Part shown: piece by piece, positions 1-11,619 of the stretch
How the letters are laid out: every line of letters starts with the position of its first letter
How positions within the stretch are numbered: the stretch's first letter is position 1
Origin: Vombatus ursinus
Taxonomy: Eukaryota > Chordata > Mammalia > Diprotodontia > Vombatidae
DNA: 64,000 bases
Assembly (NCBI RefSeq): GCF_900497805.2
Contig: NW_020954585.1
Location: forward strand, 45,357,631-45,421,630
Direction: 5' to 3'
The notes under the pieces: model-generated
Seen by the model: only the letters and a program-made list of their open reading frames with translations
Databases searched by the model: none
What the model was told of the DNA's origin: nothing
Program-made: the position numbers and the translations under genes

Positions 1-240
1 GAATTTCAGGTGTGTATGGGACATCCAATTTAAGATATTCCACAGGCAGTTGGAGATGCAAGACTAGAGGTTAGTCGAGAGATTAGGTTTAGATGATAGG
101 CTTGAAAATCTTCAGCATATTGAATTCATGATCATTCAGATCATTGAATTCATGGGAACTAATGAGATCACCAAGTGAAACAGTGTAGAAGAGAAGACCC
201 AGCCCCACGTCTGTGGGGTACATTTCCAGTAATGACATTC
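1..240 (-). repeat. L2 LINE fragment, antisense
   Basis: The stretch resembles the L2 copies at 18,740-18,960 and 39,600-39,800: CATCCAATTTAAGATATTCC, then the 'gaactaatgagatcaccaagtgaa' block. It is reverse-complement L2 reverse transcriptase sequence, heavily decayed, in intron 1. Confidence 0.7.
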
Positions 241-334
241 TTTGGTGATCCTCACCTCTTATTGGGCATAGTATTGTCCTGTCTTTATATTATTATGTAT
301 GTGTTAATTAGTATGTAATAGTATATGTGGTGAT

Positions 335-470
335 TTATTTCTTGTGATTTAAATCTCCATTAGATTGCAAATTCCCTAAAGAGCAAGACTATCTTACCTA
401 AATTTTGTATCTCCCTGATTGGTCCTGTGCCAAAATAGTAGATACCTGATATTTGTTGAATAAATAAGCC
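335..470 (+). repeat. L2 3' end, sense
   Basis: The 'ccattagattgcaaattccc' block and the terminal 'tgatatttgttgaataaata' match the typical 3' end of L2, here in + orientation. Confidence 0.7.
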
Positions 471-484
471 GCACTGGAATGTCT

Positions 485-885
485 TTCAGTAAACATTTAT
501 TAACTGCTCGGTACCAGGTACAGTGCCAAGTCATGGCATTTCCAAAAAGAGAAAAAGACAGTTCTTGCTCTCAAGAAACTCATGATCTAATAGGAGAGAC
601 AACAAGTAAAGAAATATTTACAGACAATCTATGTGCAGGATAAATAAGAAAACCAGAGGGAAGGCACTAGAATTAAAAAGAATTAGGAAAGGCTTCCTGT
701 AGAAGATGGGATTTTAGTTGGAACTTGAAGCCAGTGAAGTTAGGAGGCCAGTGTTACTGGATGGAAGAGTATGTGGCCTAGCAGAGAATAAAGTATAAGG
801 ACTAGAAAGGTGAGGAATTGGGGCTAGATTATAAAGGACTTTGAATGTTAAACAGAAGATTTTTGTGTTTGGTCCCTTAGAACAC
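485..885 (-). repeat. L2 3' portion, antisense
   Basis: Starts with 'aaacatttattaactgctcg', then the 'ggcttcctgtagaagatggg' and 'gggattttagttggaacttg' blocks seen in every antisense L2 copy in this window. It seems to continue at about 1,245-1,380 after interruption by other sequence. Confidence 0.75.
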
Positions 886-1000
886 AGGTGTCAAAATTGA
901 GGTTTAAAACTTCTGAGTGCTGCCCAAGCCAGATTAAAATGTAATTGGGAAATGGTTAACAAAATAAATAAAAATACAATATGTAGATGATGCTGGTTGT
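884..1000 (+). mobile_element. Non-autonomous hAT-type DNA transposon remnant
   Basis: Begins ACACAGGTGTCAAAATTGAG, close to the CAGGGGTGTCAAAC end of Charlie-type hAT elements, and carries 'gtaattgggaaatggttaac' and 'aaaataaataaaaatacaat'. The same block in reverse complement occurs at about 8,503-8,680, so both belong to one family. It lies within the antisense L2. Confidence 0.5.
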
Positions 1001-1244
1001 GAGGGTTGGGCTAGATGCAGGACTAGTAGTTTGGGAAGTGAAAAAACAAGGGAGGGAAGAAGGTAACTAAACAGGACATGATAGTGAAGTCTGGAGGGTC
1101 ACAAGCCAGAACCATGAGGGGAGTGAAGGATGGCTGGACCAGGCCCCAAAATGGAGTCTCCATTGGTGAAGGCACAGGAACTAACCAATCAGAGAATGGG
1201 ACAGGCATTCAGAGAGAGATTCAGGTTGAGAAGGCAACTGAGGC

Positions 1245-1385
1245 ATAGTGTCAAAAGTTTTTTGAGTAGGGAATGACATGATAAAAGCTTTGTTTAAATA
1301 ATACAAACCTGTCAGTGATGTTCAGAATAGATTGAAATAAGAGAGAGATCAGAAGCTGGGAAATCAGTTTTGAAGGAGTTTCAGA
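1245..1385 (-). repeat. L2 continuation, antisense
   Basis: The 'gtagggaatgacatgataaa' block and 'tgttcagaatagattgaaat' resemble the post-RT part of antisense L2 at 14,610-14,660 and 39,310-39,380. It follows the piece at 485-885. Confidence 0.5.
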
Positions 1386-2040
1386 TACTTTAAGTTTATT
1401 ATGAAATTATATGTGTTAGGTAGTATTTGTTAAAAGAGCTTAGAAATTCTTTGTTTTTGTATCTGGAACACATTTGATCAGTGGTCCCTGCAATAATTTA
1501 CACAAACACACAGTTGACTTTGTTTTGTTCTTTGGGGTTTCCACCCCCCCTTTGGTAGTTTTATATAACTTTTATCTTTACGTCAAGCTTATTTTTTATC
1601 TTAGGGTAATTTAACTGGTGGTGGAGATTCCAAGTAGTTCATGTGATTTGACTTAACAATAGTGTCTTGAAATTGTCCCAGAGAAATGGAACCTCTTGCC
1701 TACTGAGACAATGTTTCTACTTTGTTTCAGTCCTTAGTGCTGACTCTTTTTGTTGCAGTCTAAAAAAAAGTGCAACATAGTGTAAAATGCTAATAAATTA
1801 GTCCTCTTCAATAGGATTCTTTCTGATATTTTGTACTTACAGACTTTCTGGGTAGTTCTGATACAGTTGTGAAAAGAGTATTTAATCACCTCTCGGTCTA
1901 AAATCCCTTCAGTGGTACAAATTAAAAATATTCCTAGGAAGTTTTTTTTAAATCTGACCTTAAATTTTTAATCTTGAATGTTTTCTTTGCCCTTCTGACA
2001 TTGAAGCTGCTACAAAAATATATATATAAAACTATCTAAA
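1386..2040. other. SMURF1: Intron 1 sequence without recognised repeats
   Basis: AT-rich intronic sequence. I see no exon, repeat family or ORF that I can support here. Confidence 0.5.
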
Positions 2041-2235
2041 GACAAGCTGAGGCACTGTAGTATGGACAGAGTGCTGGGCCTGGACTATAGAGAACCTGGT
2101 TCAGACCTTCACTGCTTCATCCTGGGGAGGAAAAGGAGGGCAGACAAAATGGTCTCTAAGGTCACTTCCAGCCCTAAATCTATGATGCTAGGTCCCTTCT
2201 AACTCTAAATCTTTGATTCTTTGATGCTAATAATT
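2040..2235 (+). repeat. MIR/THER-like tRNA SINE
   Basis: A decayed SINE with 'actgtagtatggacagagtg', 'agaacctggttcagacc' and the 3' 'aggtcacttccagccctaaa' signature of MIR/THER-type marsupial SINEs. Confidence 0.65.
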
Positions 2236-2239
2236 ATTG

Positions 2240-2262
2240 AAGGGGGGCGGGGGGGGCGGGGG
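2240..2262 (+). other. G-rich tract with quadruplex potential
   Basis: Three long G-runs of 6, 8 and 5, separated by single C bases. Four or more runs of three G can be made, so the + strand and the pre-mRNA could form a G-quadruplex. Confidence 0.5.
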
Positions 2263-2896
2263 ACTGATTTTGACAGTGTTCATAATCTATTAACTGTCTC
2301 CAAAGCCTCGGGTACAAAATTGTCTTTTGCTATTACTTTTTGATATTAACACTTTAAAAAAGAATGAAACCCTTAAGCCACAAAGTATCCGGTAAGAAAG
2401 TGCAGGAATTGATACCTCTGGGCCCTGTACTAACAGTTTAATTTCCTTTGATTTCTGAATAAAATGGGTGTTTTATTCCATCCTCTGGACAGTCTTAAGA
2501 GCTTTATATTTTTATATACTTAGTGCCTTTAGCGACATACATTTTCTATGGACCCATTTTTTTCTCTCACCTAGAACATAAATAACCGCCAACCTGGAAT
2601 AATACTGTTTTGTAACCTTCGTGAGTTGCCCAGCGGTGGAAATCCTAAGTGGGACATTTAATGGCCTGCACAGAAGATACAAAGAAGAGGCAGAATTGAT
2701 CTCAGTGACTGCACTAAGAAATGAGTTAGGGGTGCTTGCTTCAGGCATTAAAATATCCTTCACAAAAACCACTAAACCATTTGGATGTGATGTCATTTTT
2801 TAAAAATAAAATAATCTGCCAAGTTCATTGTTAGTTGCTTTACTTTGGAGACTTTAACAAAACAAAACTTTGCTTTATCCTTTCTGCCCAGTTGTC
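2263..2896. other. SMURF1: Unassigned intron 1 sequence
   Basis: No repeat family recognised. Short ORFs here on both strands lack codon or homology support. Confidence 0.4.
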
Positions 2897-3810
2897 TTTT
2901 TTTTTTCAATTTATATAATATTTTATTTTTCCCCAGTTACATGTAAAAACAATTTTGAACATTTGTTTTTAAAACTTTTGAGTTACAAATTCTCTCCCTC
3001 CCTTCCTCATTGAGAAAGGCAAACAATTCGATAAAGGTTGTACATGTGTAGTCATGCAAAACATATCCATAATAGTCATGTTGTGAAAGAAAACATAGAT
3101 TTAAAAAAAAAAACTTCAAGAAAAAGAAAGTTTAAAAAAAAAAGTATGCTTCAATCTGTATTCAGATGCCATCAGTTCTTTCTCAGGGGATGGATAGCAT
3201 TTTTCATCATAAGTCCTTCAGAGTTGTCTTGGATCATTGTATTGCTGAGACTAGCTAAGTCATTCATAGCTGATTCACATTTAACAATATTGCTGTTACT
3301 TCATACATAGTGCATTTCACTTTGCATCAACCCATGCAAGTCTTTCCGAGAGCATCCTGCTCATCATTTCTTCTAGTACAAAAGTAATCCGTCATAATCA
3401 CATACCACCACTTGTTCAGCCATTCCCCAATAGATGAGCATCCCCTCAATTTCTAGAATTGAGTTGCTGTAAATATTTTTTTGCATATAGATCCTTTTCC
3501 TTTTTGTTTCCATATCTCTTTTAGGATACAGACCTAGTAGTGGTATTGCTAGCTCAAAGGGTATGCCTCTTTCTATAGCCCTTTGGACATAGTTCCAAAT
3601 TGCTATACAGAATGGTTGAATCAGTTTACAACTCTACCAACAATTAATGTCTCAATTTTTCCCATATGCCCTCCAACATTTGTTATTTACCTTTTCTGAC
3701 CTATTAGACAATCTAAAAGGTATGAGGTAGTACCTCAGGATTGTTTTAATTTGCATTTCTCCAATCAGTAGTGAGTTAGAACAGTTTTTCATATGTCTGT
3801 CCAGTTGTCT
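2897..3810 (-). mobile_element. L1 3' end, antisense
   Basis: Begins with a T-rich tract (reverse of the A-tail), then the block 'ccccagttacatgtaaaaac' found at four other places here, and ends in ORF2-like sequence: 'ggtattgctagctcaaaggg' and 'ttgttttaatttgcatttct'. About 0.9 kb of a 5'-truncated marsupial L1. Confidence 0.8.
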
Positions 3811-4500
3811 TGATGAAATAGCATGTCTAAATGAAGAGTTGAATTTTGATTCATTAGACTAGGTCTTTATCTTGGTCTCACTTGCCTGGTAAGCTTAGAC
3901 TAGTCTTGCTTAACTTCTTTGCTTTTGCTTTTTCTTTCTTCAGGTTTTAAACTGGTGGTTTTTTTTTTTTTTTAAATCACACAACTATATGAGAGAATCT
4001 AGCACCTAACATTTTCATTTTAAGCTATTAATAGTGCATGATATTTAGTCTACTTTCCTCCAAAGCCACTCTAATCAATATTCAGTTCTAAAGTGAATAT
4101 GCTATATAATAGGATAGACAGCTAGAAAGCAAAGACAAGACTTCCAAGCTATACAGTATGGACATGCTAGCATGGTTTTGTCACGCATTTTGGCTAAAAA
4201 CTGTATAGACCATGTGGTTGTTCTGGAAGCAAACTGCTCCCAGTGGTTTGGGGAAACTGAAGTCACAAACTGTTTATTAGTTCCTATTGGAAAGTCACCG
4301 TGAGCTTGTCAGAAAATGAACTTTTGGAGACCTAGAGATTGAGAGTTGTTTGAGAAGACAGTGTCCTTGGAGTTAAGCAGTGCCATTCATAATGCCATTA
4401 TATGGGTAAAGGAGAAAAAAAGGGGTGATACATAAAAGAAAAACACAAGTAAGTTAAACATTTTGGGAGGCCAGCAACAAGTAACTAATCCAGTAAATAC
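3811..4500. other. SMURF1: Unassigned intron 1 sequence
   Basis: Contains a T15 run at about 3,959-3,973 and otherwise unclassified AT-rich sequence. Confidence 0.4.
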
Positions 4501-4504
4501 TAAT

Positions 4505-4950
4505 TCTAAAGAATTTTAACTTAAATGAACTGATGCTGAGTGAAGTATGCATTGTACACACTAACAGCCGTAATGTTCGATGACTAACTTTGACAGACTC
4601 ATCTCCTCTCAGCAATGCAAGGATCCAAGACAACTCCAAAGGACACATGATGGAAAATGCTATCCACATCCAGAAAAAGAACTATGGAGTCTGAATGCAG
4701 ATCAAAGCACATTATTTGATCTCTCTTTTTTTTCTTTCTTTTTTGTTTTGTTTTGTTTCTTCTTTCTTGTGGTTCCTCCTGTTGGTTCTAATTCTTCTTT
4801 ACAATATGACTAATGTGAAAAATGTATATGTAGAGCCTATATCAGATTGTACACCATCTTGGGGTAGGGAGAAGAGAGAGATGGTGAGAAAATTTAGAAC
4901 TCAAAATCTTATGGAAGTGAATGTTGAAAACTAAAAATAAATAAATTGTT
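4505..4950 (+). mobile_element. L1 3' end, sense
   Basis: The + strand reads 'cttaaatgaactgatgctga', 'gatccaagacaactccaaag', 'gatggaaaatgctatccaca' and ends in A-rich 'aactaaaaataaataaat'. It matches the reverse complement of the L1 at 5,190-5,845. Confidence 0.8.
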
Positions 4951-5189
4951 TCAAGAAAAGAATTTTAGTTGAAAAGTGCTCAGAAGTAAGAGCCCCTTTA
5001 AAAAACTTAATTCTCCATACAAAAAACATTAGGAAGGAATATGTTTCTGTTGATAAAATTGTATCAGATATGCACTATTGATAGCTGTGTTCATTTCTAA
5101 TATGGAATTAAAAAATATTCCATTTAGTTTATAAAAGACCCATGAATTGTTGATAGAGATTGTCCTAAAGAAACACTTTAAGGTATTAC

Positions 5190-5845
5190 AGTTTATTTAT
5201 TTTTCTTTTTTCCTTTTAAATTAATTTATTTTTAGTTTTCAGCAATCACTTCCATAAGCTTTTGAGTTTTAGATTTTCTCCCCCTCCCTCCCTTGGGGAG
5301 AAAATCCCCAAGATGAGGATCTGATATAGGCTCTACATATACATTCCTAATAAACGTATTTTTACATTAGTCACATTATAAAGAACTAGAACCAATAGGA
5401 GGAACAACAAGAAAGAAGGAACGAAACAAAACAGAAGAAAAAAAAGAGCAAATAGTATGCTTCGATCTTCATTCAAACTCCATTATTCTTTCTCTGGATG
5501 TAGATAGCATTTTCCATCATGAGACCTTTGGAGATGTTTTAGATCCTTGCATTGCTGAGAAGAGCTAAGTCTATCAAAGTCAGTCATCGCACAACGTGAC
5601 TGTTATTGTGTATAGCGTCCTCCTGGTTCTGCTCACTTCACTCAGCATCAATTCATACAAGTCTTTCCAGTTTTTTCTGAAGTCCACTTGCTCATCATTT
5701 CTTATAGCACAATAGTATTACATTATATTCATATACCACAACTTGTTCAGCCATTCCCCAGTTGATGGGCATTCCCTCAATTTCCAATTCTTTGCCATCA
5801 CAGAAAGAGCTACTATAAATATTTTTGTATATGTGGGCAAGGTAT
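5190..5845 (-). mobile_element. L1 3' end, antisense
   Basis: The reverse complement of the preceding L1 type: T-rich head, 'ggctctacatatacattcct', 'tagatagcattttccatcat' and 'ccattccccagttgatgggc'. It stops in ORF2-derived sequence, so it is 5'-truncated. It forms an inverted pair with 4,505-4,950. Confidence 0.8.
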
Positions 5846-6380
5846 TGCAGTATAGAGGTATTCCACAAATACTCGGTCATCCTTGTACTTTGTGTCAGCC
5901 CAAGAATATTACATTTACAATGAGCCTACCATTTAGAAGGTTTGGGGCAGTGGCAGAAATGGGAGAAAAAAACATTTTCCAGCTAAATATGCCTCTTATA
6001 TTTCCTCATAATCTAAGTGACTATTAACCTAGTTACTAATCCATATGGTGTAGTAATGCCTGACTTTATGGGGTTTCTTTCAGCTAAAGAGTCTCAATGC
6101 CTCCAGAGTTTACAGCCTTTGGCCAGAAATCCCATTTCATGTACCATTGCTGTGCTGGCCTCCAGGGTAGAACAGCAGTCATATAAGAGTACATAACAAG
6201 ACTGCTCACTAATTCTCAAGCTGAAGGAATAGAATATTCTCCCTGTTGAAACCATTGGAGAAGATTTTTCTACTTCCAAACAAATTCCAACATGAATATG
6301 CCTAAACCTCATGAAGTAGTCCTTTGCCCAAATGAACAAACTCTAGAGAACACCATTTGCAATATTTTCCCCATTCTGAC
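5846..6380. other. SMURF1: Unassigned intron 1 sequence
   Basis: No recognised repeat. The + strand pyrimidine-rich and coding-like stretches are short and lack support. Confidence 0.4.
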
Positions 6381-6384
6381 TACT

Positions 6385-7515
6385 TAATTCTCAGTCTCCT
6401 TTGCTTTTTATGTCTTTTTATGCTTGGGTGGCTCCCAAGGTTGTGTTTTGGGCCCTGTTCTCTATATTCCCCTGTATAATAGTAGCTCATTCATGATTTT
6501 ATCAGGTCCTACATGGGTTCAACTATCATTTCTGTGCAAATGATTTTCAGGCCTATATATCTATCCCTAATCTCTTTCCTGAGCTGTCACCAACTACCTT
6601 TTGGACATTTGGAATTAAGATATCCAGGAGGCCTCTAAAACTCAAAATGTCCAAAAGAGAATTCATTGTTTTCACCCCAAATCTACTTGTCCTCCCAAAT
6701 TTCCTGTTAACTATTGAGAGCACCTCTATCCTTTCAGTCATTCAGGTTCACAACCTCTGTGTCTTCCTCTATTCCTTGCTCTCACTAACTCCACGTATCC
6801 AGTCCATTGCCAAACGTATCTCCTCCTTTCCATGTACACAGCCACCACCTTACTATAGGTCCTCATCCTCTCTGGCCTGGACTACTCAAAAAGCCTTTCT
6901 ACTTGCTCTCCCTACCTCAGGTCCCTTCCCACTCCAACCCATCCCTCATTCAGCTGCCAAAGTGGTTTTCTGAAGGGTTGATAGCACTACATTGCCACCT
7001 CCACTCATTGAATTCTAGTGGCTCCCTATTCCCTTTAGGAAAAAATATAAAATCCTTTAGTATTTAAAGCCCTTCACAAACCAGTCCATTTCTTATCTTT
7101 CCACACTTATACTTTATTCTCCTCTATGTACTCTATAGTCTGGTTATGCTTACCTACTTGTTTGTTCCTCACAGATGACCCTCCATCTCCGTTCTCTCTG
7201 GCCTTTTTGTCCAAGCTGTCTCTCATGCCTGGAATATTCTTCCTCCTCATCTTTGCCTCCTAGTTTCCTGGTTCCCCCCAACTCCCCTCCCCGCCTTGGT
7301 CCTTTCTCTTCTATTTTTATATACCTACCTAGTTATTTATGTGTTGCTATGTGCCTACTATCTATGTAGTAATTTATATGTTGTCTCCCCCATTAGAATG
7401 TGAGATCCTTTAGAGCAGGGGCCATGTTTTTGCCATTCTTTATATTCCCAGTTTGTTTAACACAGGATCTCCTACATAGTAAGTGCTTAATAAATGCTTG
7501 TTGACTGACTTACTG
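6385..7515 (+). mobile_element. L2 LINE, sense, 3' half
   Basis: Conceptual protein from the + strand shows decayed L2 RT and post-RT blocks ('ggttgtgttttgggccctgt' is the QGSVLGP region). It ends at the canonical L2 3' terminus: 'gtgagatcctttagagcagg' and 'gcttaataaatgcttgttga'. Confidence 0.8.
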
Positions 7516-7634
7516 ACTGGTATGAATATACTAAGCCGCCATGTTGTTATTAAGGTAATATGTAGACTGCTCAGTCTCTGATTGAAAACTTTAAAGTTTT
7601 ATCATTACTGCCTCAAATACTTTAACCCCTTGTT

Positions 7635-7800
7635 AGACACTTGTCATGTAATCATGGGCAGATTACTTAACCTCTCATAGCCTCCATTGCCACACTTCAA
7701 AAAAGGAAATAATACTTTTATTTCCTACCTCTTAGGGTTGTTTTTTGTTTTGTTTTGTTTTTAAATAAACTTCAAAGCACTATACAAATAAGAGTTATCT
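7635..7800 (+). repeat. MIR SINE, sense
   Basis: The 'gtaatcatgggcagattact' core and 'cactatacaaataagagtta' tail follow MIR. A TTTTG repeat lies inside at about 7,740-7,760. Confidence 0.65.
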
Positions 7801-7875
7801 CCACTCAACCCAATTTGAGTTTCTAAGAAAAGGGGTAAGGAATTAATTGTCTCTTCTCCCTGCTTTTTTTTTGGT

Positions 7876-8095
7876 CTTAAACCAGAAGTTCTTACCTTGA
7901 GAATCTGTGATTTCATGGCGTCTGTGAACTTGGATAGGAAAAAATTATATCAATTACTTATTGATGTAATTATTTCAATGTAATTATTATCATTTCAATA
8001 TAATTGATTTCCTTTGTCATTCTATGTGTTTTATAAATTATGCACTTACAAACATTCTGAGAATTGAGTCCATGACACAAAGAATCCCTGGTCTA
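7876..8095 (+). mobile_element. Non-autonomous hAT-like element
   Basis: Starts near CCAGAAGTTCTTACCTTGAG and ends near AAAGAATCCCTGG, so the ends are imperfect inverted repeats of the CAGGGGTTCTTAA type. The AT-rich middle has 'caatataattgatttccttt', which recurs in this marsupial repeat family. Confidence 0.55.
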
Positions 8096-8099
8096 AATG

Positions 8100-8235
8100 C
8101 TGCCAATCATATAACTCCATAGATCATTCAGGCAGGAGAGGCCAGAGGAGGAAGACTTCTAGTCTAACCTTCCTTATTTTACTCATGAGGAAACCTGGTT
8201 CCAGAAAGGGGCAGTGTGGTTGTTGCTTAGAGATG
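8100..8235 (-). repeat. THER/MIR-type SINE piece
   Basis: The 'tactcatgaggaaacctggt' block is the reverse of the common SINE core also seen at 34,826-35,030 and 12,870-13,070. Confidence 0.5.
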
Positions 8236-8364
8236 GAATAGCACAGTCATCTACAAATGCAGAGAAGTGTTTTTATGATTATTTCTATATTGATTAGTTC
8301 ACCAAAGGTTTATTTGGTTCCACAAATAAATAGAATACTAATGGGGCTTTTAAAATGTGTTTTA

Positions 8365-8770
8365 TTAATTTGAGAAGCAGGTGATGTATAAGATAGGGCG
8401 TTCACCTTCCTTGGAATCAGAAAGACCTGAGTTCAAGACCTGGCTGTGACACATTCTGAGCTTTTGACTGGGCAGGTCCATTCACCTCTTTGTGGTCTGA
8501 GGCCGGGGGTGTCACCCTCAACTAGAAATGAGGCCACTGACCCATATTGAAGGAACCCTGCAGGACACATAGTGACTTAGCTTTAAACTGTAATGTTACC
8601 TATATATTTTTTGTATTTTCATTTATTTTGTTAAATATTTCCCAATTATATTGGGCCACTTCAGGTTGCTCAGGTGTTGAACTAAAACTATAAGTCATAG
8701 AGAAGGTACTGACCTGCTTTGGGAGAGGGAGTTCCTTCATGTGGGAATTCCCTGTGCCAATGACTTCCTA
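8365..8770 (+). repeat. Marsupial tRNA SINE split by a hAT insertion
   Basis: The 5' half (8,365-8,505; 'cttggaatcagaaagacctg') and the 3' half (about 8,680-8,770; 'actataagtcatagagaagg') are separated by a hAT-like element. The same SINE 3' body occurs at 8,825-8,960 and 63,620-63,740. Confidence 0.6.
8503..8680 (-). mobile_element. hAT-type element nested in a SINE
   Basis: Starts GGGGGTGTCACCCTCAAC, near the hAT-Charlie end CAGGGGTGTCAAACTC, and shares with 884-1,000 (reverse complement) the 'tttgttaaatatttcccaat' block. Its boundaries fall inside the SINE, so it is younger than the SINE. Confidence 0.55.
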
Positions 8771-8824
8771 TCTCCTGATGCTCACACATCAAAGTAAAGA
8801 AGCCATAAGATTTGTAGTCACTTA

Positions 8825-8960
8825 GTTTCTCAGAGTCCCAGGCAACTAAAACTGTACACTATAAATAAATGATGGTACATTGGTAGGAGGAGTTCTGCAG
8901 AGGAAGTTCATCCACACTGATGAAATCACACATCCTGACCTTAAAAAAAAAAAGAAGAAG
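8825..8960 (+). repeat. Marsupial SINE 3' half
   Basis: 'agtcccaggcaactaaaact' through 'gatgaaatcacacatcctg' followed by an A-rich tail at 8,941-8,960. Same family as the split SINE just upstream. Confidence 0.6.
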
Positions 8961-9059
8961 ATGTTAAAGACCCCTCCCTCCAGAGAGGAAGTAGGTTTGC
9001 CTTTTTGTTGTCAGAAATGCATTTGGGATACCTACATATATGTGTGAAATCCAAATCCA

Positions 9060-10415
9060 GTGACTTTTTCTCAGTCCTCATTCTCCTTGACCTCTTAGGG
9101 CCTTTGACACAGTTGATCGCTCTCTCTTTCTTGATACTCCCTTCTCTCTAGGTTTTTGGGACACCACTCTTTCCTGCTTCTTCTCCTACCTGTCACTTCT
9201 CCTTCTCTGTCTCCTTTGTTGGGTCCTTATCTGGATCACACCCTCTAACTGTGTAGGTGTCCCTCAGGGTTCTGTCCTGGGCCCTATTCTCTTTCCCCCT
9301 CCATACTGCTTGGTGTTCTCATCAGCTCCCACGGATTTAATTACCAATTATGCCAAAGATTCTCAAATTGACCTTGCGCCCTCCCCCCCCCGCCTCTCTA
9401 CTGATGTCTAAATCTCTCATCTCCAACTATCTTTCATATGTTTTGAATTAGATGTCCAGTAAACATTCTAAACTGAACATTGTCTAAAATGGAACTCATT
9501 ATGTTTACCCTTAAGCTACCCCCCCATCCCCCACTACCTTCCCTATTACCATAGAGGGGAACACCATCCTCCTTGTCTCTCAGGCTTGCAACCTAGGAGT
9601 CATCCTTGACTCTATGCTCTCTCTTACCTCCCCCCCCCAAAAAAAAATGTTGTCAAGGATGGTTGATTTCACTTTTGCAACATCTCTCAAATAATACACT
9701 CCCTTCTCTAACACTGACTCCATTCTAGTGCAAGTTCATATCACCTCATGCCAGTAGCTTGCTAGTGGGTCTAAGCATCTGAACTCTTTCCCCACTCCAA
9801 TTCATTCTCCATTCAGCCACTAAAATGATTTTTGTAAAGTGCAAATGTGACCATATCACCCCACCCCCACCACTCCTGTCCCCCACTCAATAAACTAGTG
9901 GCTCCCTATCACCTCCAAGAGCAAATACAAAATGCTCTGTTTGGCATTCAAAGCCCTTGCCTTTACAGTCTTCTTATACCTTACTCCCTTTTTGTTGTTA
10001 TAGTTGTTCAGTCATGCCTGACTCTTTGTGACCCTGTGGACAGCACTGTCCATAGGGTTTTCTTGGTAGAGACCTAATTCCCTAGCATTGACACTGGCTT
10101 CCTGGGTGCTCTGTGAACAAGACACTTTTTCTCTCCACTCTGGGCATTTTCTCTGGCTGTCCCCCATGCCTGGAATGCTCTCCCTCCTCAACTCCTACTG
10201 ACTTCCTTTGCTTCTTTTAAATACATCTTTACAGGAAGCCTTCCCAACCCTTCCTAATCCCTTCCCCGTTAATTATTTACTGTTTTTCTTGTATATAGTT
10301 GTTTTCTCCATTGGATTATAAACTCATCGAGGAGAGGGACTGTCTTTGCCTCTTTTTGTATCCCCAGGGCTTAGCACAGTCCCTAGTAAAATAGATACTT
10401 AATAAATGTTTATTG
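9060..10415 (+). mobile_element. L2 LINE, sense, RT to 3' end
   Basis: The RT region reads 'gtgtccctcagggttctgtc' (VPQGSV), followed by 'ttaattaccaattatgccaa' near the YADD position. The element ends in 'cttaataaatgtttattgat'. About 1.35 kb, interrupted at about 9,985-10,078. Confidence 0.85.
9985..10078 (-). repeat. RTE/BovB-tailed SINE fragment
   Basis: 'gttgttcagtcatgcctgac' and 'tctttgtgaccctgtggaca' are the reverse complement of the tail found at 50,400-50,463. It interrupts the L2. Confidence 0.65.
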
Positions 10416-10429
10416 ATTGCAAAAGCACT

Positions 10430-11400
10430 GGCAGCAAAAGAATTTTTGCTTTATTGAATTTAGTAAGCAAATAATAGAATGGAACCTCAGGCATAGTTTA
10501 GGTCTTTCAATTTGTCTTGAGATTAACTTATAGGCTATGTGTGTGCGTGTGTATTTGCAGTCTGATTGTTTTAATGTTACTAGAAAGTATCATTCTCCTC
10601 ACTGATAATAATAAAAAAAAATTGAGGCTTTCATCACCTTTGCTGCTTATAAATTGGCAGATGAGTGACTGGCTCAGCAAGCTAGAATCCAGTATAGTAT
10701 GAACATAACAAACTTCAGACATAAAACCTTTATTCTGAGTTGTCTACCATTTATTATTCCCTTTGGCAAATTAAGGGAAATTTTTGTTCAGTGACAAAAC
10801 AAATGGAGTTTTTGGACTTGGATAAGAACTTTCTGATAGGGAATTGTCTTCATTTTTATAATGAATGGAAATTTTGCTTAGGCATTTCAAATTATTGGGG
10901 TGATTGAACCTGGTTTCTTCTCATTGTGCTTTTATATTTTCTCATTTGTACCCTTGTGAACTCTTAACAAGATTGGTTGGAGTAGCATACTCTAGGTTCC
11001 ATTCAAGCGCTAACTAGTCTCTAGTAGGTATTGAGTATCAGCACTTACTACTCAGCTAGGAAACTATAAAACAGAAATAATAATACCTGTTATACCTACT
11101 TTGCAGAGTTGTAGACTTGTGTGCGATTATGTAAACTTTGCAAACTGTAGAGTGCAATGCACACATCACTTATAATAATAATGGAAAATGCAGGAAAAAC
11201 ATGCTCAGCTTTTAAGGAGCTTCCAAAATTACCATCCATAAACAATTTGAAAACAATGAAGTAGCAAACTGTTATTTCTTGTAAATGAAGTAGTTCAGAA
11301 AAAGACAAAAGGATGCATGTGAGTTAAACTAATCAGAAAGCTTACTTAAGTTCACTTTGAAGGATAGGCTTTTAGGTAGGTAAAGGGTGGGTAGGAGAAC
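10430..11400. other. SMURF1: Intron 1, mostly unassigned
   Basis: Mainly unclassified AT-rich sequence. A possible decayed MIR lies at about 11,030-11,170. No gene evidence. Confidence 0.4.
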
Positions 11401-11404
11401 ATTT

Positions 11405-11615
11405 CAAGTCATAGGATCTTGGCTCATAGATTCAGACTTAACATTGGCAGAGGAGCCCTATAGGCTGTCTGGCAGGCAGCCCCAAACTTAATAGATAGGA
11501 GACTGGACCCCAGGGTGGGTTACCTGAGATTCCACAGCAATTAAGCAACAAAGGCAAGGTCTGAATTAATATTGTCTTAACTCAAAAGACAGTGTACTTC
11601 CCACTGGACCCACTG
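11405..11615 (-). repeat. THER/MIR-type SINE, antisense
   Basis: 'aagtcataggatcttggctc' through 'gaccccagggtgggttacct' and 'aaggcaaggtctgaattaat' follow the antisense order of this SINE family. Confidence 0.5.
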
Positions 11616-11619
11616 CCTC

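Noticed and set aside
1023-1208. A 61-codon minus-strand frame in intron 1
   Set aside because: There is no homology, no splice context and no sign of codon constraint; it lies between decayed repeats.
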